From Aedes albopictus (Eukaryota > Arthropoda > Insecta > Diptera > Culicidae), in NCBI RefSeq assembly GCF_035046485.1, contig NC_085138.1, positions 274,889,694 through 274,953,693 of the forward strand: a stretch of 64,000 nucleotides of DNA, read 5' to 3'. Each line of letters starts with the position of its first letter. The first letter of the stretch is position 1. The position numbers and the translations under genes are program-made. A model generated the notes under the pieces. The model had not been told where the DNA came from, did not search any database, and saw nothing but the letters and a program-made list of their open reading frames with translations. Shown here piece by piece: positions 32,073 through 42,870 of the stretch.

Positions 32073-32477
32073 CCCGAGCAGGAGGGAATAACATCAGCAT
32101 AAGAAGCTGTGTTATTTGGGCAAAATAACTGAATAATAGAATCGATTATTTTTGAGTTATCAACATAACATATTATGTTATAAACTTGTCTGTCATAAGC
32201 GGCAAATTAACAAATATCATAACAAAAAACCCAAATTAATCCACCTAGAGGTGATAGTGCCTTTCTCGTCGTATATGTTCACACGATCTTTCCGTTGACG
32301 TAAGTCAAAGTGTTCCTGAATCCTGATTTTTTTTTTTGAAGAAAAGCAAGCATTTTATCAAAGCCATCATTGGATAGACTTAAAACTTATTGATGGCACA
32401 TAGTCCGACGTTGTGTTCAGCGTATAAGCAGAGCTGAATAATATCAGATTTCTTAGTTGACAGCTTGAGTACCTTAA

Positions 32478-32592
32478 CCCTTCAGCGCGCGCGCTGTTGT
32501 AAAAAGTACAACACTACCAAAAAACCTCGCTTTTCGTATACAGCGCGAGCGCGGTGCAGTTTCGGTTGTTTGATGGCACGCGCGCTGGAAGG
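32478..32592. mobile_element. Small TTAA-flanked MITE (piggyBac-type)
   Basis: The 115-bp element lies between TTAA at 32474-32477 and 32593-32596. Its left end is CCCTTCAGCGCGCGCGCTG; the right end complement is CCTTCCAGCGCGCGTGCC. TTAA duplication with CCYT tips fits piggyBac-like non-autonomous elements. A diverged relative is at about 48.3-48.4 kb. Confidence 0.7.
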
Positions 32593-32599
32593 TTAACTA

Positions 32600-32829
32600 A
32601 CATTGGGAGCTGATCAATATCAAGACGATACTGACAAGCAAAGATATAACTTTTTAACAATCACAGATCACTTTGCGGTCTTCGATAAAGTTTTTTCTGC
32701 ACATTCTAGGTTATATTTTATTGACCGTTGAAAACAAGAACGTAGTAAGTACAGTGAGACGTCTGTTTGTATGTGGGTTTAATATGTTAAGATTTTGCTC
32801 TCTTACACATATTTATCGCTTGCATTGAT
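32600..32829. other. Non-coding, with an orphan foldback-type arm
   Basis: CAGATCACTTTGCGGTCTTC near 32663 matches the family of inverted repeats at 9.0-9.4 kb and 17.6-18.3 kb. GTGAGACGTCTGTTTGT near 32755 matches one end of the 59.1-kb inverted repeat. No gene. Confidence 0.4.
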
Positions 32830-33219
32830 TTTATTTACTTTCGTAGTTCCGGCGAAGCATCAAACGCTGGTTGTGTAACCCTACCGGTAGTCTCTAATGT
32901 GGTATGAGCCTATTTTCTAGTTAACCGTTCCTCAGGTTATAAAAGAAGCCGTGATGTGGTGTGTCGCATGGTACATTTGGTTACTTTCTGGAACAGGTTC
33001 CGGAGCACCACCGGGTCTCCCAAATATAGTCTGAGGCAATATCATTGCTAACGTACATTAGGTTACCTAAAAAAACACGATTTGATTTATCTTATACATG
33101 GGTACAGATCACTTTTACATTTGACCACTTCCAGTGGGACACCCAGAACTAATTTCGGTTGTCTAAAATATGGTCTGAGGCTATGTTCCTATGAATTGAT
33201 CATCGTGTTATCAAAAAAG

Positions 33220-35230
33220 AATCTCCAGTTGGCCTAGTGGTTAAGGCTGTGAATCGCCAATCCGGAAACGGCGAGTTTCAGGATGGCCACTCAACTTGGT
33301 AAAATAAATTCCCGGTTATTTCCCGGTTCTTCAACAACTTTTTCCCGGTTTTGTAGAAACTGATTTATATGGTAAAATCGAAACGCTGTCATTACTATTT
33401 TTAATTTTCTCACTTTTCTGAATTTGTTAAGTGATACGGAAAAACATTTAAGCGGGGAGTTTTAGTTATAGCATTTATAATAGAAAAAAAAAATAATTTG
33501 ATAAAGGCTAAATTTTGTAATGAAACTGACATTTTCTTTAATCCTGAAATTTCATATATGTTATATTCGCTGTATTGGAAGTTTAAAATTAAGTGATGAT
33601 TTGATTTACAGTTTACTGATAAATGAAATTTGACTTTTTCCATCAATGCTCTACATTTACTTCAGGCTAATTTTTTTAAAAATTATAATTGGTGAAGTTC
33701 CGTGTATAACTCTGAGAAAATATCCTTGTGAAGCTGGAAAAAATCTTACTGATAGCCAGGTTATGTCAAAGTTTTTGGTGGAGGAAAACTCTGGCTGAAA
33801 TGCTGTTAGTATCTTATAGAAAATCCTACTAAAATTATGGTAGAAATTTGTAATGGAAATGCCAAGTGAAATAGTTGGAGAAAAATCATATCGCATTTTT
33901 GAATAGACTTCTCTAGAGTCCAGTGAAGCAATCCCTCGAATATCATTAGAGAGGATTTTTGGAAAAAATTTTGAACAAATTAGTAATGGTAATTTGCGTA
34001 AATTGTTTGTAAACACTTTGAAATAACTATTGGATTCTTGATAATGTTTTCTGTTAGAATAGTAAGAATACGAATAAAATACCTAGAAGGATTACTAAAG
34101 ATTTTATAGATCCGCGGGAAGATATTGTTAGAATTCCCAAATAAATTACTCCGGAAATTCTTATAATAAATGCATGTAAATTTAAAGAACGTCTTTAGAA
34201 ATTATTAGTAAAATTGCTCAGTTGTCTTGAATTTATTGAATTGTAGCTGGAAAAGTTAGTTGAGGAATGTTTCGAGCAATTCCTGTGGAAATCAGTCGAT
34301 GTATGTCTTGAGAAATCTCTGAAAATTTTGCGAAGAAAGCCGTGGTTAATCACCAAGAGAGATTCTAGGCTACCAGCAATAATCAATGTTATACTATTTC
34401 TGGGAAACATGTTCAGGTTTACAGGAAAAAAAAACACCAAAAATTCTTGAAAACGCTCGCATTTGGAAAATTTTTAGTATCATACAGATTTGGAAATGTA
34501 AAGAGTTCAAATATATTATTTTTAGTGTTCTGCAAATATATTATTTTTAGTGTTCTGCAATGTCTGAGGTAGAACAATACACTGACTGCCTAACAAAGAT
34601 ATTTACTAGTCTTTACTACTCCTCGCATATCAAGGAATCAACATATTTATAAAGTTTTTTTAGATTAAAAATCATTATCGTTCTAAAAGTGAAAGTCAAT
34701 CTTTTGATTGACCTTCCATCAGTCACGCAGTTGGCCACCACGCTTATACTGAGTACAAAATGCGATTTTTTCAACGTGTTGTTCGATTATTCAAAGATAA
34801 GGTTTCGATCTCCGTATCTAGTATCTAGGATCTAGTATTGATAGATCCTGTTCTAGAAAAATCAAAATAATTCTTATATAGATGCAATAATAATGATTAT
34901 CCTGGACTTTCATTACCAAGGGAAGTTCATGTTCTAAGCAAATTCCCGGTATTTTCCCGGTTGTTTGCGATTCCCGGTTAATTCCCGGTTTTCCCGGTAT
35001 TCCCGGTTGGGTGGCCACCCTGGAGTTTCATTCCCGTTCCGGTTGGGAACATCTTCTCGACTTTCTGGGCATAGTGTATCATTGTACTTGCATCACAATA
35101 TACAAATTCATGCAATGGCAGGCAAAGAAAACCCTTCAATTAATAACTGTGGAAGTGCTCTAAAGAACACAAAGAAGAAGAGAGGCAGACCAAGTTCCAA
35201 TGCGAACGTCGAGCTATAAAGAAGAAGAAG
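33220..35230 (+). mobile_element. Feilai-like tRNA SINE, split by a hAT-like insertion
   Basis: A 12-bp duplication TTATCAAAAAAG flanks it (33208-33219 and 35231-35242). Removing it restores the tandem-array unit. The head contains A-box TTGGCCTAGTGGTTAAGG (about 33231-33248). The body resumes at CATTCCCGTTCCGGTTGG (35029) and includes CACAATATACAAATTCATGC, CAATTAATAACTGTGGAAG and an AAGAAGAAGAAG tail. The 1.74-kb passenger (33279-35022) lies within the B-box. Without it the SINE is about 260 bp, a normal length for the family. Confidence 0.85.
33279..35022. mobile_element. hAT-like element with CAGGRTGGCCAC ends inside the SINE B-box
   Basis: The left end is CAGGATGGCCAC and the right-end complement CAGGGTGGCCAC. 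Subterminal regions are filled with repeated TTCCCGGTT on both sides (33308-33350 and 34940-35010). GAGTTT is duplicated (33273-33278, 35023-35028); loss of CA at the left junction could hide an original 8-bp GAGTTTCA duplication. The internal 1.6 kb is AT-rich. It includes a GAAATT/AAATCC degenerate array on the minus strand, with no transposase recognised. Confidence 0.65.
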
Positions 35231-36835
35231 TTATCAAAAAAGTTGCTATTTGATGTACTGTCAAACCCCGCGTATTCATCACTCTTTAATACGACACTTT
35301 TCAATTTGTACCCCGCTCATTCGAAATTTGTTGAATTAAAAAAAAATGATCAAATGCCAGAGTGTAATACATTGTAAATACGAATGATACGATATTGTGA
35401 TGTAACTCACACCCGCAGCGGCTCCTCGTGCAACTGCTACTTCCGAAAGTTCTAATTTGGTGCTTTCCAACATCTGATCCGTTTGGTGATCAACCGCAGT
35501 GAACCTCGGAAGGCAACAATCGTAAAATGAACAAGCTATCATTTCGTACCACCACAATATCTGTAAGATATGTGTTCAAAAGCAAATCATACAATCTAAA
35601 CAAAACTAAAATAACGTTAGTTTATCGAATTAAAAGTTTACCCAGGTAATTTTACAGCAATCAGCGTGGTTTTATGGTACGACACGCATGGGTTTGGTCC
35701 AATTTCACATTTACAACTTTTGGTTCACATTTTACCACTTACCGATTGTCCCTGATGTGGTCTTGGACTTGTTTCATGCAAATTATTAATCAGTTTTGCT
35801 AAAAAGTCGCAAATTGATGTAACGCATGTATGGGTTTGATTCATTTGTGCATTTCGCCAGTTCCGGCGAGGCACTCGAATCTGGTTCCGGAACACTACTG
35901 GCCTGAGACTATTTTCTTGCTGATCGTTCTTCGCGTTATCGAAGAAGTCGTTATTTAATGTGCTGCGTGTATGCGTTTGATTCTTTTCTACATTTGACCA
36001 CTTCCGTCGGGGCACCTAGAACCGGTTTCGGCACACTATTGGTTTTTCAAAGTATTGTCTATGATTTTTTTTTCTTGTTAACCGTTCATCAGCTTACCTA
36101 AAAAGGTAATTTAATGTGTCGAATTTATGGGTTTGGTTCTCCTTTATATTTGACCACTTCCAATGGCGCAACCGTAATCGGTTGCGGAATACTACTGGTT
36201 ATCCCCAATATGGCCGGAATCTTTTTGCATCCGGATCACAACCGATTCAGATATGTTCTGAAAATATTTTCCTGCTTACTGTTCATCAGGATATCAAAAA
36301 AGCCACTATTTGATATGTCGCATGCATGGCTTTGGTTAACTTTTATACTTGGCCACTTCCGGCGGGACATTTGCAACCGATTCCGGAACACTACCGGTTC
36401 CGATATGGTCTGAGAATGTTTTCCTGCTTACTGTTCATCACGTTATCGAAAAAGCCGCGGTTTGATGTGTTGCACGCATGGGTTTAGTTCACTTTTATGT
36501 TTGGTCACTTCCGGTGGGACACCCGGAACCGGTTCCGGGACACTACCGGTTCAGATATGGTATGAGACTATTTTTCTGCATACCATTCATCAAGTTATCG
36601 AAAATGTCGTAGTTTGATGTGCCGCATGGATGGGTTTGTAGCATTTTCATATCTGGCCCCTTCCTGGGGTACCGGTCCGGAACACATAAATGGCCATTAC
36701 TCCGGAACGGCTGGACCGATCTGAACCATTTTCAATAGGAAACAATGGGATTCCACGTCGAATGAACCGTCGGTCATTAAAATCGGTTGAGGTTTTCTGC
36801 CAAAAAGTGATGTGAGTTTTTTTGTACACATCAAG

Positions 36836-36860
36836 GTACACATACACACATACACACATA

Positions 36861-36891
<31 letters not shown>
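36836..36891 (+). repeat. (ACAY)n microsatellite, left side of the LINE insertion
   Basis: ACAT and ACAC tetramers alternate, becoming pure (AC)n at the right. The continuation lies at 42857-42890 beyond the LINE's poly-A, so the tract was split by the insertion. Confidence 0.9.
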
Positions 36892-37387
36892 CAAGGTGGG
36901 AGCTAGGGGCTTGTTCCCTAGCGCCAATGAAAAACCACCAGTTGGCACTTTCTCTGCCCCCTACACCCTCTAGGAGGTGGAAAAGTGACCGAGCGCCTAA
37001 CTCCATAGGTGGCTCAAAAGAAGGCGTGCCGCTGAGCACATTAGGACCGATACCAGTTAGGTCCTAATTACGGTATACTGGCTGCAAAGACTAGGATTTC
37101 ACAAGGATTTAATCAACACGACGCTATGGAGCTGGTTTGCGTATTATTCCACTTCCTTACTAAGAATGGGTGACACCGTTCTGAAACGGCATTTGGGCTA
37201 ATGGTACGTTTGCCCCCGTCCCGTTAAAACCGTGGCAGGCCTCCTAGTACGTTCAAAACTCGCCACCTTAGCTGGTGGAAAGTAGGCTCAGTTGAAGATT
37301 CCTGACTAGCGTCGATCGGCTCTGATCACGGTACCCCATGAAGGACCGTGACAACCTTATCATGGCCTCCCTGTTACATAGACAACC

Positions 37388-38920
37388 ATGAGATCAATAG
37401 ACGACTACTTACGACGAGTGGAGATAGCGGCTCGGAGGGGGGACCCGAAAAGTATGGATAAAGATAACGACAACAACAACATCAACGGCAAAGGTGCGGA
37501 GAATCCGTTCGCAAGAAGCGGTCTGGCGAGGTCGCCGACAGAACAGAACCAGCAGATGCAACAACAGCAGCTGGAGCAACAGGAGCGGGAACAAGAGCTG
37601 CACGAGCAGCAGAAGCGAGAGCAGGAGCTGTGTGACCAACAGCAGCGCGAACAAGAACAGAACGAGAAGCAGCAGCAACGGCAGCTGCGAAGCGCATGGA
37701 ATGTGCTTCCAAAACAATCAAAGGTGGAAGCTGCGAAAACTGTAGCGGACGAACTCCGTGAGTTCGTTGACAAAAGGCACAACGTGCACAAGGATATCAA
37801 GGACCTCGTTGCAAGGATCCAAGGTAGCCTTGGGTCAGCCATCAAAGACTGGAGAAGGCTGATACAGAGAGCGGAAGCTGCTGAATCCGAGTTGGCGGCG
37901 ACTAAGAACGCCCTGGCAGCAGCGGTCCTACAACAGGCGAAAACCGGAACAGCCCCCGGTAGAGGTACCAAGACGAAAGGAAAGCCATTGGGGATAGATA
38001 GCACACCAGCATTCACCCCAAAGAGAACCAGATCATCACCTGGAGATGAAAGGCTCGCAGCACCCAAAAAACAAAAGAATGCGGATGCACGACCGACGAA
38101 CGAAGTGATTAGCGGCGGAAAGGGTGATTCCCCCTGGCGCGAAGTCCGGAACAGGAAGGACAGAAACAAAAAGGATAGCGCTAAAACGCAAAAACCTATC
38201 AGGAGGAGGAAGAAAGGTGAAGCGGTCATCGTAAAAACCAGCGAAGACACGTACGCCGACGTCTTGCGGGCCATGAGAACGGATCCGCAACTCAAGGAGT
38301 TTGGTGATGACGTCCAGAAGATCAGACGAACCCAAGCAGGAGACATGATCTTCGAGTTGAAAAGAGACTCGAAAAACAGAAGCTCAGCGTATAAAGAGCT
38401 TACAGAGAGAGTAATGGGCGAAAAGGTGCACGTGAAAGCCATGTGTCCCGAAGCGACGCTCCAATGCAAGGATTTGGACGAGATCACCACCGAGGAGGAA
38501 GTGCGACTCGCCATGAGGGATCAATGTAACTTGGAAGGCGTGGAAATGACGGTACGCTTGAGAAGAGGACCGTTTGGAACGCAGGCAGCGTCGATAAAAC
38601 TTCCAGTAGACGCAGCCAACAAAGCGATGACAATCGGCAAAATCAAAGTCGGTTGTTCAGTTTGCCCACTGAGGTTCTCCCAGCGACCGGAAGGGTGCTA
38701 CAGGTGTCTGGAATACGGCCACCTGGCGCGGAACTGCAAAGGAATCGACAGGAGTAAGCTGTGCAGGTGGTGCGGTCAGGAAGGTCACAAGGCGCAAGAC
38801 TGCAACAACGAGCAAAGATGTCTGTTTTGTGTCGACAAAAGTCGCAACAGACACGCGACGGGAGGCCCTAGATGTCCGGCCTTTAAGCAGGCGAGAGGTA
38901 CTAAACCGCAGTGGAGGTAA
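37388..38920 (+). CDS. LINE ORF1: Gag-like RNA-binding protein
   Basis: A 510-residue protein from ATG 37388. The N-terminal third has a long Gln/Glu-rich, coiled-coil-like stretch (about residues 54-100: QQQQLEQQEREQEL and similar), followed by a basic linker. The C-terminus has three zinc knuckles in tandem from about residue 437: CYRCLEYGHLARNC, CRWCGQEGHKAQDC and CLFCVDKSRNRHATGGPRC (a longer third spacing). Such proteins coat LINE RNA and help target the complex. It overlaps the start of ORF2 and ends ...KPQWR. The long minus-strand frame over it (37405-38514) is a codon-bias shadow. Confidence 0.9.
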   Translation: MRSIDDYLRRVEIAARRGDPKSMDKDNDNNNINGKGAENPFARSGLARSPTEQNQQMQQQQLEQQEREQELHEQQKREQELCDQQQREQEQNEKQQQRQLRSAWNVLPKQSKVEAAKTVADELREFVDKRHNVHKDIKDLVARIQGSLGSAIKDWRRLIQRAEAAESELAATKNALAAAVLQQAKTGTAPGRGTKTKGKPLGIDSTPAFTPKRTRSSPGDERLAAPKKQKNADARPTNEVISGGKGDSPWREVRNRKDRNKKDSAKTQKPIRRRKKGEAVIVKTSEDTYADVLRAMRTDPQLKEFGDDVQKIRRTQAGDMIFELKRDSKNRSSAYKELTERVMGEKVHVKAMCPEATLQCKDLDEITTEEEVRLAMRDQCNLEGVEMTVRLRRGPFGTQAASIKLPVDAANKAMTIGKIKVGCSVCPLRFSQRPEGCYRCLEYGHLARNCKGIDRSKLCRWCGQEGHKAQDCNNEQRCLFCVDKSRNRHATGGPRCPAFKQARGTKPQWR

Positions 38921-41892
38921 CTCAACTAAACCTCAACCATTGCGACACAGCACAACAGTTGCTGTGGCAATCCGTATCGGAGTCGAAGTGCGATGTGGCT
39001 ATCCTTTCTGAGCCGTATCGTATACCAGCTGGAGACGGTAACTGGATCGCAGATAAGGCGAAGACAGCTGCTATATGGACGATGGGGAAGTATCCCATCC
39101 AGGAAGTAGTGTACCAGGCAAACGAAGGCTTCGTGATCGCCAAAATTAACGGAGTTTTTGTTTGTAGCTGCTACGCACCTCCTCGGTGGACTACAGAACG
39201 GTTCAACCAGATGCTAGACGAGATAACCGACAAGCTAGCCGACCGGAGACCAGTCGTAATCGCCGGTGACTTTAATGCCTGGGCGATTGAGTGGGGCAGC
39301 CGCCTCACCAACCCAAGAGGGCGTGTTCTGCTAGAAGCGCTAGCAAAGCTCGACGTGGACTTGGCCAACGTAGGAAGCACCAGCACCTACCGAAGGGATG
39401 GTCGAGAATCAATAATCGACATCACCTTCTGTAGTCCCGTGCTGGCGCGAAACATGAACTGGAGAGTTTGCGACGGATACACTCACAGCGACCACCAGGA
39501 GGTCCGGTATAGTATTGGATCACGGCCAGGGAGTACACTAACTGGCAGTCAACCTCGCGATCGAATGTGGAAGACGAAGCAGTTCAACAAGGAGCTGTTC
39601 GTCGAAGCTCTCAGAAGAGAAGATCCGGGGTCGAATCTAAGGCCGGAGGAGCTAACGGCAGCGCTGGTGCGTGCGTGCGACACAACCATGCCTAGAAAGT
39701 TCGAGCCGAACCATAGACGTCGTCCGGCATACTGGTGGAATGAAGCGCTTCGGGACCTCAGGAAAGCCTGCCTCAAAGCCAGGAGACGAATGCAAAGAGC
39801 TAGAACCGACGGCGAGAGAGAAGAACGTAGAGTAGTGCTGCGAGCCGCAAAAGCTGCTCTGAAGGAGGAGATCAAGCGGAGCAAGAAAACAAGCTTTAAG
39901 GAGTTGTGCCGGGATGCTGATGCAAATCCATGGGGAGATGCATACAGAGTGGCGATGGCCAAAATCAGAGGCCCAGCGGTACCCGCTGAGACATGCCCAG
40001 AGAAGCTGCAAGTTATCGTCGAAGGGTTGTTCCCTCAACACGAGCCTACGATATGGCCACCGACTCCATACGGCCATACAGGCGAGGAGAGAGTGAGTAT
40101 CACCAACGACGAGCTGATAGCAGCGGCCAAGAAAATGAAGGCGAAGAAGGCGCCCGGCCCGGATGGTATCCCCAACATAGCGTTGAGAACAGCTGTCGAG
40201 GCCAACCCAGATATGTTCCGGACATCTCTGCAGATCTGCCTAGATGAGGGTTGTTTCCCGTCTCAGTGGAAAAGGCAAAAACTGGTACTGCTACCGAAAC
40301 CAGGCAAGCCACCCGGTGAACCAGGTTCATTCCGGCCGATATGCTTGCTGGATACGCTCGGCAAGCTGCTAGAAAGAGTCATCCTCAATAGGCTGACAAC
40401 TTTCACGGAAGGAGAGCATGGTCTGTCGGGGATGCAATTCGGATTCCGAAGAGGGAAGTCAACGATAGATGCTATCCAGGCGGTTGTTGCTACAGCCGAC
40501 AAAGCAAGGACGAAAAAACGACGGGGTAACCGCTTCTGTGCCGTCGTCACGATCGATGTGAAGAATGCATTTAACAGCGCAAGCTGGGAAGCCATCGCTA
40601 CAGCGCTGCACGAGATGAAGGTTCCGGATTACCTCTGCAGGATTCTCAGTAGCTACTTCGAAAACCGGACTCTGTGCTACCATACTAGTGCAGGGCAAAA
40701 GAACGTCACGATAAGTGCAGGCGTCCCACAGGGGTCTATCCTAGGTCCGACGTTGTGGAACGCAATGTACAACGGGGTGCTGACACTGCAGCTACCGACA
40801 GGCGTCAAAATCGTCGGATTCGCGGACGATATCACGTTGGTGGTAGTTGGCGAGTCCCTAGAAGCAGTGGAGATACTTGCTACGGAGGCGGTAGATGCTG
40901 TTGAGAGCTGGATGCAGAGGAAGAAACTATCCATAGCCCACCAGAAAACGGAGCTGGTGCTGATCAGCAACTGCAAGGTGGTGCAGAAGGCTGCAATCAT
41001 AGTCGGGGAACATGCCATAGACTCCAAGCGGGAATTGAAGCATCTCGGCGTTATGATCGACGACCGGTTAAATTTCAATAGCCACGTCGATTATGCCTGC
41101 GGAAAAGCAGCAAAGGTGATCACAGCATTGTCGAGGATCATGCCGAACAACTCGGCAATCAGCAGTAGCAAGAGGCGGTTACTAGCTAGCGTGTCCACAT
41201 CGATCCTAAGGTACGCTGGTCCGGCTTGGGCGACCGCAACAAAAACTAGGAGGAATCGCGTTCAGCTCTGCAGCACGCACAGACTGATGGCCATGAGAGT
41301 GGCGAGCGCCTATCGCACGATATCATCGGATGCGGTGTGCGTGATCGCCGGAATGGTCCCTATCGTCTTCGTTCTGGAAGAGGACAAAGAGTGCTACGAG
41401 GCCAGGGGCGCTAGAGGAGCTCGGAAGGCAGCGCGAGCCGTCACGATGGCGAAGTGGCAACACGACTGGAAGACCACAGCGAAGGGAAGGTGGACCCACC
41501 GGCTTATTCCAAATTTGGTAGAATGGGTAAACAGAGATCATGGGGAAGTGAATTTCCATTTGACGCAGTTCTTGTCAGGTCATGGCTGCTTCAAGAAATA
41601 CCTGCACCGGTTCGGACACGCAGGGTCGCCGTTCTGCCCTGAGTGCGGAGATGTCGAGGAATCGCCGGAACACGTTGTTTTCGAGTGTCCACGTTTCACT
41701 GTGGAGCGCAGCGAGATGACAGCAATCTGCGGTGCTGGTATAAGGGCCGACAACATTGTGACTAGAATGTGCCGCGACGAAGCCTGCTGGAACGCGGTGA
41801 ATGCTGCGGTGGTAAAGATAATGTCGTTTCTCCAGCGGAAATGGCGAGAGCAGCAAATGAATGATCGTAGAGACAATCCGGGGCAAGCGTAG
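38905..41892 (+). CDS. LINE ORF2: endonuclease-reverse transcriptase (no ATG start)
   Basis: About 993 residues, open from just after a TAA at 38902-38904. The endonuclease shows SEPYR (Glu about 34), AGDFNAWAIEWGS (about 118-130) and YTHSDHQEV (SDH 193-195). RT shows KAPGPDGIPN (about 413-422), LLPKPGKPPGEPGSFRPICL, FGFRRGKSTIDAIQ, TIDVKNAFNSASW, AGVPQGSILGPTLWNAMY (603-620) and the active site GFADD (636-640). CPECGDVEESPEHVVFECP near residue 907 is the C-terminal zinc motif. No ATG exists before residue 58, inside the endonuclease, and the frame is -1 relative to ORF1 with a 16-nt overlap. Translation must use frameshifting or reinitiation, for instance at GTG 38911. Confidence 0.9.
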   Translation, partial: TAVEVTQLNLNHCDTAQQLLWQSVSESKCDVAILSEPYRIPAGDGNWIADKAKTAAIWTMGKYPIQEVVYQANEGFVIAKINGVFVCSCYAPPRWTTERFNQMLDEITDKLADRRPVVIAGDFNAWAIEWGSRLTNPRGRVLLEALAKLDVDLANVGSTSTYRRDGRESIIDITFCSPVLARNMNWRVCDGYTHSDHQEVRYSIGSRPGSTLTGSQPRDRMWKTKQFNKELFVEALRREDPGSNLRPEELTAALVRACDTTMPRKFEPNHRRRPAYWWNEALRDLRKACLKARRRMQRARTDGEREERRVVLRAAKAALKEEIKRSKKTSFKELCRDADANPWGDAYRVAMAKIRGPAVPAETCPEKLQVIVEGLFPQHEPTIWPPTPYGHTGEERVSITNDELIAAAKKMKAKKAPGPDGIPNIALRTAVEANPDMFRTSLQICLDEGCFPSQWKRQKLVLLPKPGKPPGEPGSFRPICLLDTLGKLLERVILNRLTTFTEGEHGLSGMQFGFRRGKSTIDAIQAVVATADKARTKKRRGNRFCAVVTIDVKNAFNSASWEAIATALHEMKVPDYLCRILSSYFENRTLCYHTSAGQKNVTISAGVPQGSILGPTLWNAMYNGVLTLQLPTGVKIVGFADDITLVVVGESLEAVEILATEAVDAVESWMQRKKLSIAHQKTELVLISNCKVVQKAAIIVGEHAIDSKRELKHLGVMIDDRLNFNSHVDYACGKAAKVITALSRIMPNNSAISSSKRRLLASVSTSILRYAGPAWATATKTRRNRVQLCSTHRLMAMRVASAYRTISSDAVCVIAGMVPIVFVLEEDKECYEARGARGARKAARAVTMAKWQHDWKTTAKGRWTHRLIPNLVEWVNRDHGEVNFHLTQFLSGHGCFKKYLHRFGHAGSPFCPECGDVEESPEHVVFECPRFTVERSEMTAICGAGIRADNIVTRMCRDEACWNAVNAAVVKIMSFLQRKWREQQMNDRRDNPGQA

Positions 41893-42831
41893 TAGTTCCG
41901 TCCGCGTGTGGTAGATCCGCCGTCGGGGACTACCGGTGTCGTGAGCGATTAAGGTGTGGAGCTTACTGGCTCTCGGTCGGTATTCGGGAGAACTTCCTAC
42001 GTCGGGGAACTCTCTGTCGGAGTAGGATAGATCCACTGCCGGGGAGTATCCGAGTAGTGCGCGTAAAGTCATTGTGCTCAATGGCACACGGGCGGTAACG
42101 GGAGAACGTCTTTCGTCGGGGACTTCTCTGTCGGAGTAATACAGATCCACCGCCGGGGACTGTCAGAGTAGAGCGATCGGGAAGAAGCACCGGAGCATGG
42201 TCGTCAGGGCGCCTGTGAACCGGAAGCCGTCTCCAACCGGAATCGCAGGACTGACCTTGGCATCTGCCCGGGAAGTCGGTTGCGGGAGAAGTTTCAGTGT
42301 CGGGAAACTCTTCGTCGGGTAGGATATATCCACCGTCGGGGACTATCCGAGTCGTGCGCGGAAGCCTCGAGTGCTGATTGGCACTCGGGCGGCACCGGGA
42401 GGGCATCGTTCTTCGGGGCACATCAGTAGGAGCCGATGAACTCAGCGTGGCTTTAGAATAACAAATTTGTGGTACTAACATAGAGTTTGCCGCTCAATGG
42501 CGGTACGCTAAGCAATAACAAGCTAACAGGAGCCGAAAGGCTAAGAACGAATTAGAATAACAAATTTGAAAAATAGCATGCATGTCGCTTAGTGGCGATA
42601 CTGTAATATTAACAGCATACTAATGAAGCGGTGCGCATAGCATGAAGAAAACTAGGATAACGAATTGGTGATGGTGCACAAGGCACATAACGCCTCCCCT
42701 CCGAAGAAATACTGCATGGTGGTACCGGAGGGGAATTTAAGGTGGAGGCGAACTAGGAGAGTGTTTTTAGTGGGTAGGCGCACATTCGAATCCCACACAG
42801 CGTCTTTAGAAGATTTTTGGACTCCTAGAAT
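41893..42831 (+). repeat. 3' UTR of the R1-clade LINE with imperfect tandem repeats
   Basis: From 41893 to about 42430 there are about four diverged units. They share GTCGGGGAACTCTCTGTCGG, GTAGGATAGATCCACCG and GGGGACTATCCGAGTAGTGC-like blocks (near 41920, 42000, 42115 and 42310). The rest is GC-poorer and includes two AACAAATTTG words before the A-tail. Confidence 0.75.
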
Positions 42832-42839
42832 AAAAAAAA

Positions 42840-42856
<17 letters not shown>

Positions 42857-42870
<14 letters not shown>

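Larger units (their letters stand above)
32830..36690. repeat. Tandem array, diverged units of about 140-190 bp
   Basis: Units share a CCACTTCCGGTGGGACACC-like block, then GGAACCGGTTCCGG, a CACTACCGG-like block, ATGGTCTGAGACTATTTTC, a GTTATCGAAAAAGCCG-like block, and TTTGATGTGTCGCATG. Recognisable unit starts lie near 32850, 32990, 33125, 35870, 36005, 36155, 36350, 36505 and 36655. The array is interrupted by a SINE (33220-35230) and by about 0.4 kb of unrelated sequence (35.33-35.67 kb). Divergence between units is high, so the array is old. Confidence 0.75.
36892..42856 (+). mobile_element. Full-length Waldo/Mino-like R1-clade LINE, apparently intact
   Basis: The 5.96-kb element begins CCAAGGTGGGAGC directly after (AC)n and ends in 25 A (42832-42856) directly before (AC)n. 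It has a 5' UTR of about 0.5 kb, ORF1 (Gag-like), ORF2 (endonuclease plus RT, no RNase H) and a 0.94-kb 3' UTR with internal repeats. Three CCHC knuckles in ORF1, one zinc motif after the RT and two overlapping ORFs are R1-clade traits. Waldo and Mino families of that clade are known to target (ACAY)n and (AC)n. The open ORFs, long A-tail and undisturbed junctions suggest a recent insertion. Confidence 0.85.

Noticed and set aside
37405..38514. 369-codon minus-strand gene
   Set aside because: It is the codon-bias shadow of LINE ORF1; its Ser/Leu/Cys-rich translation has no domain and lies opposite clear zinc knuckles and a Gln-rich stretch.
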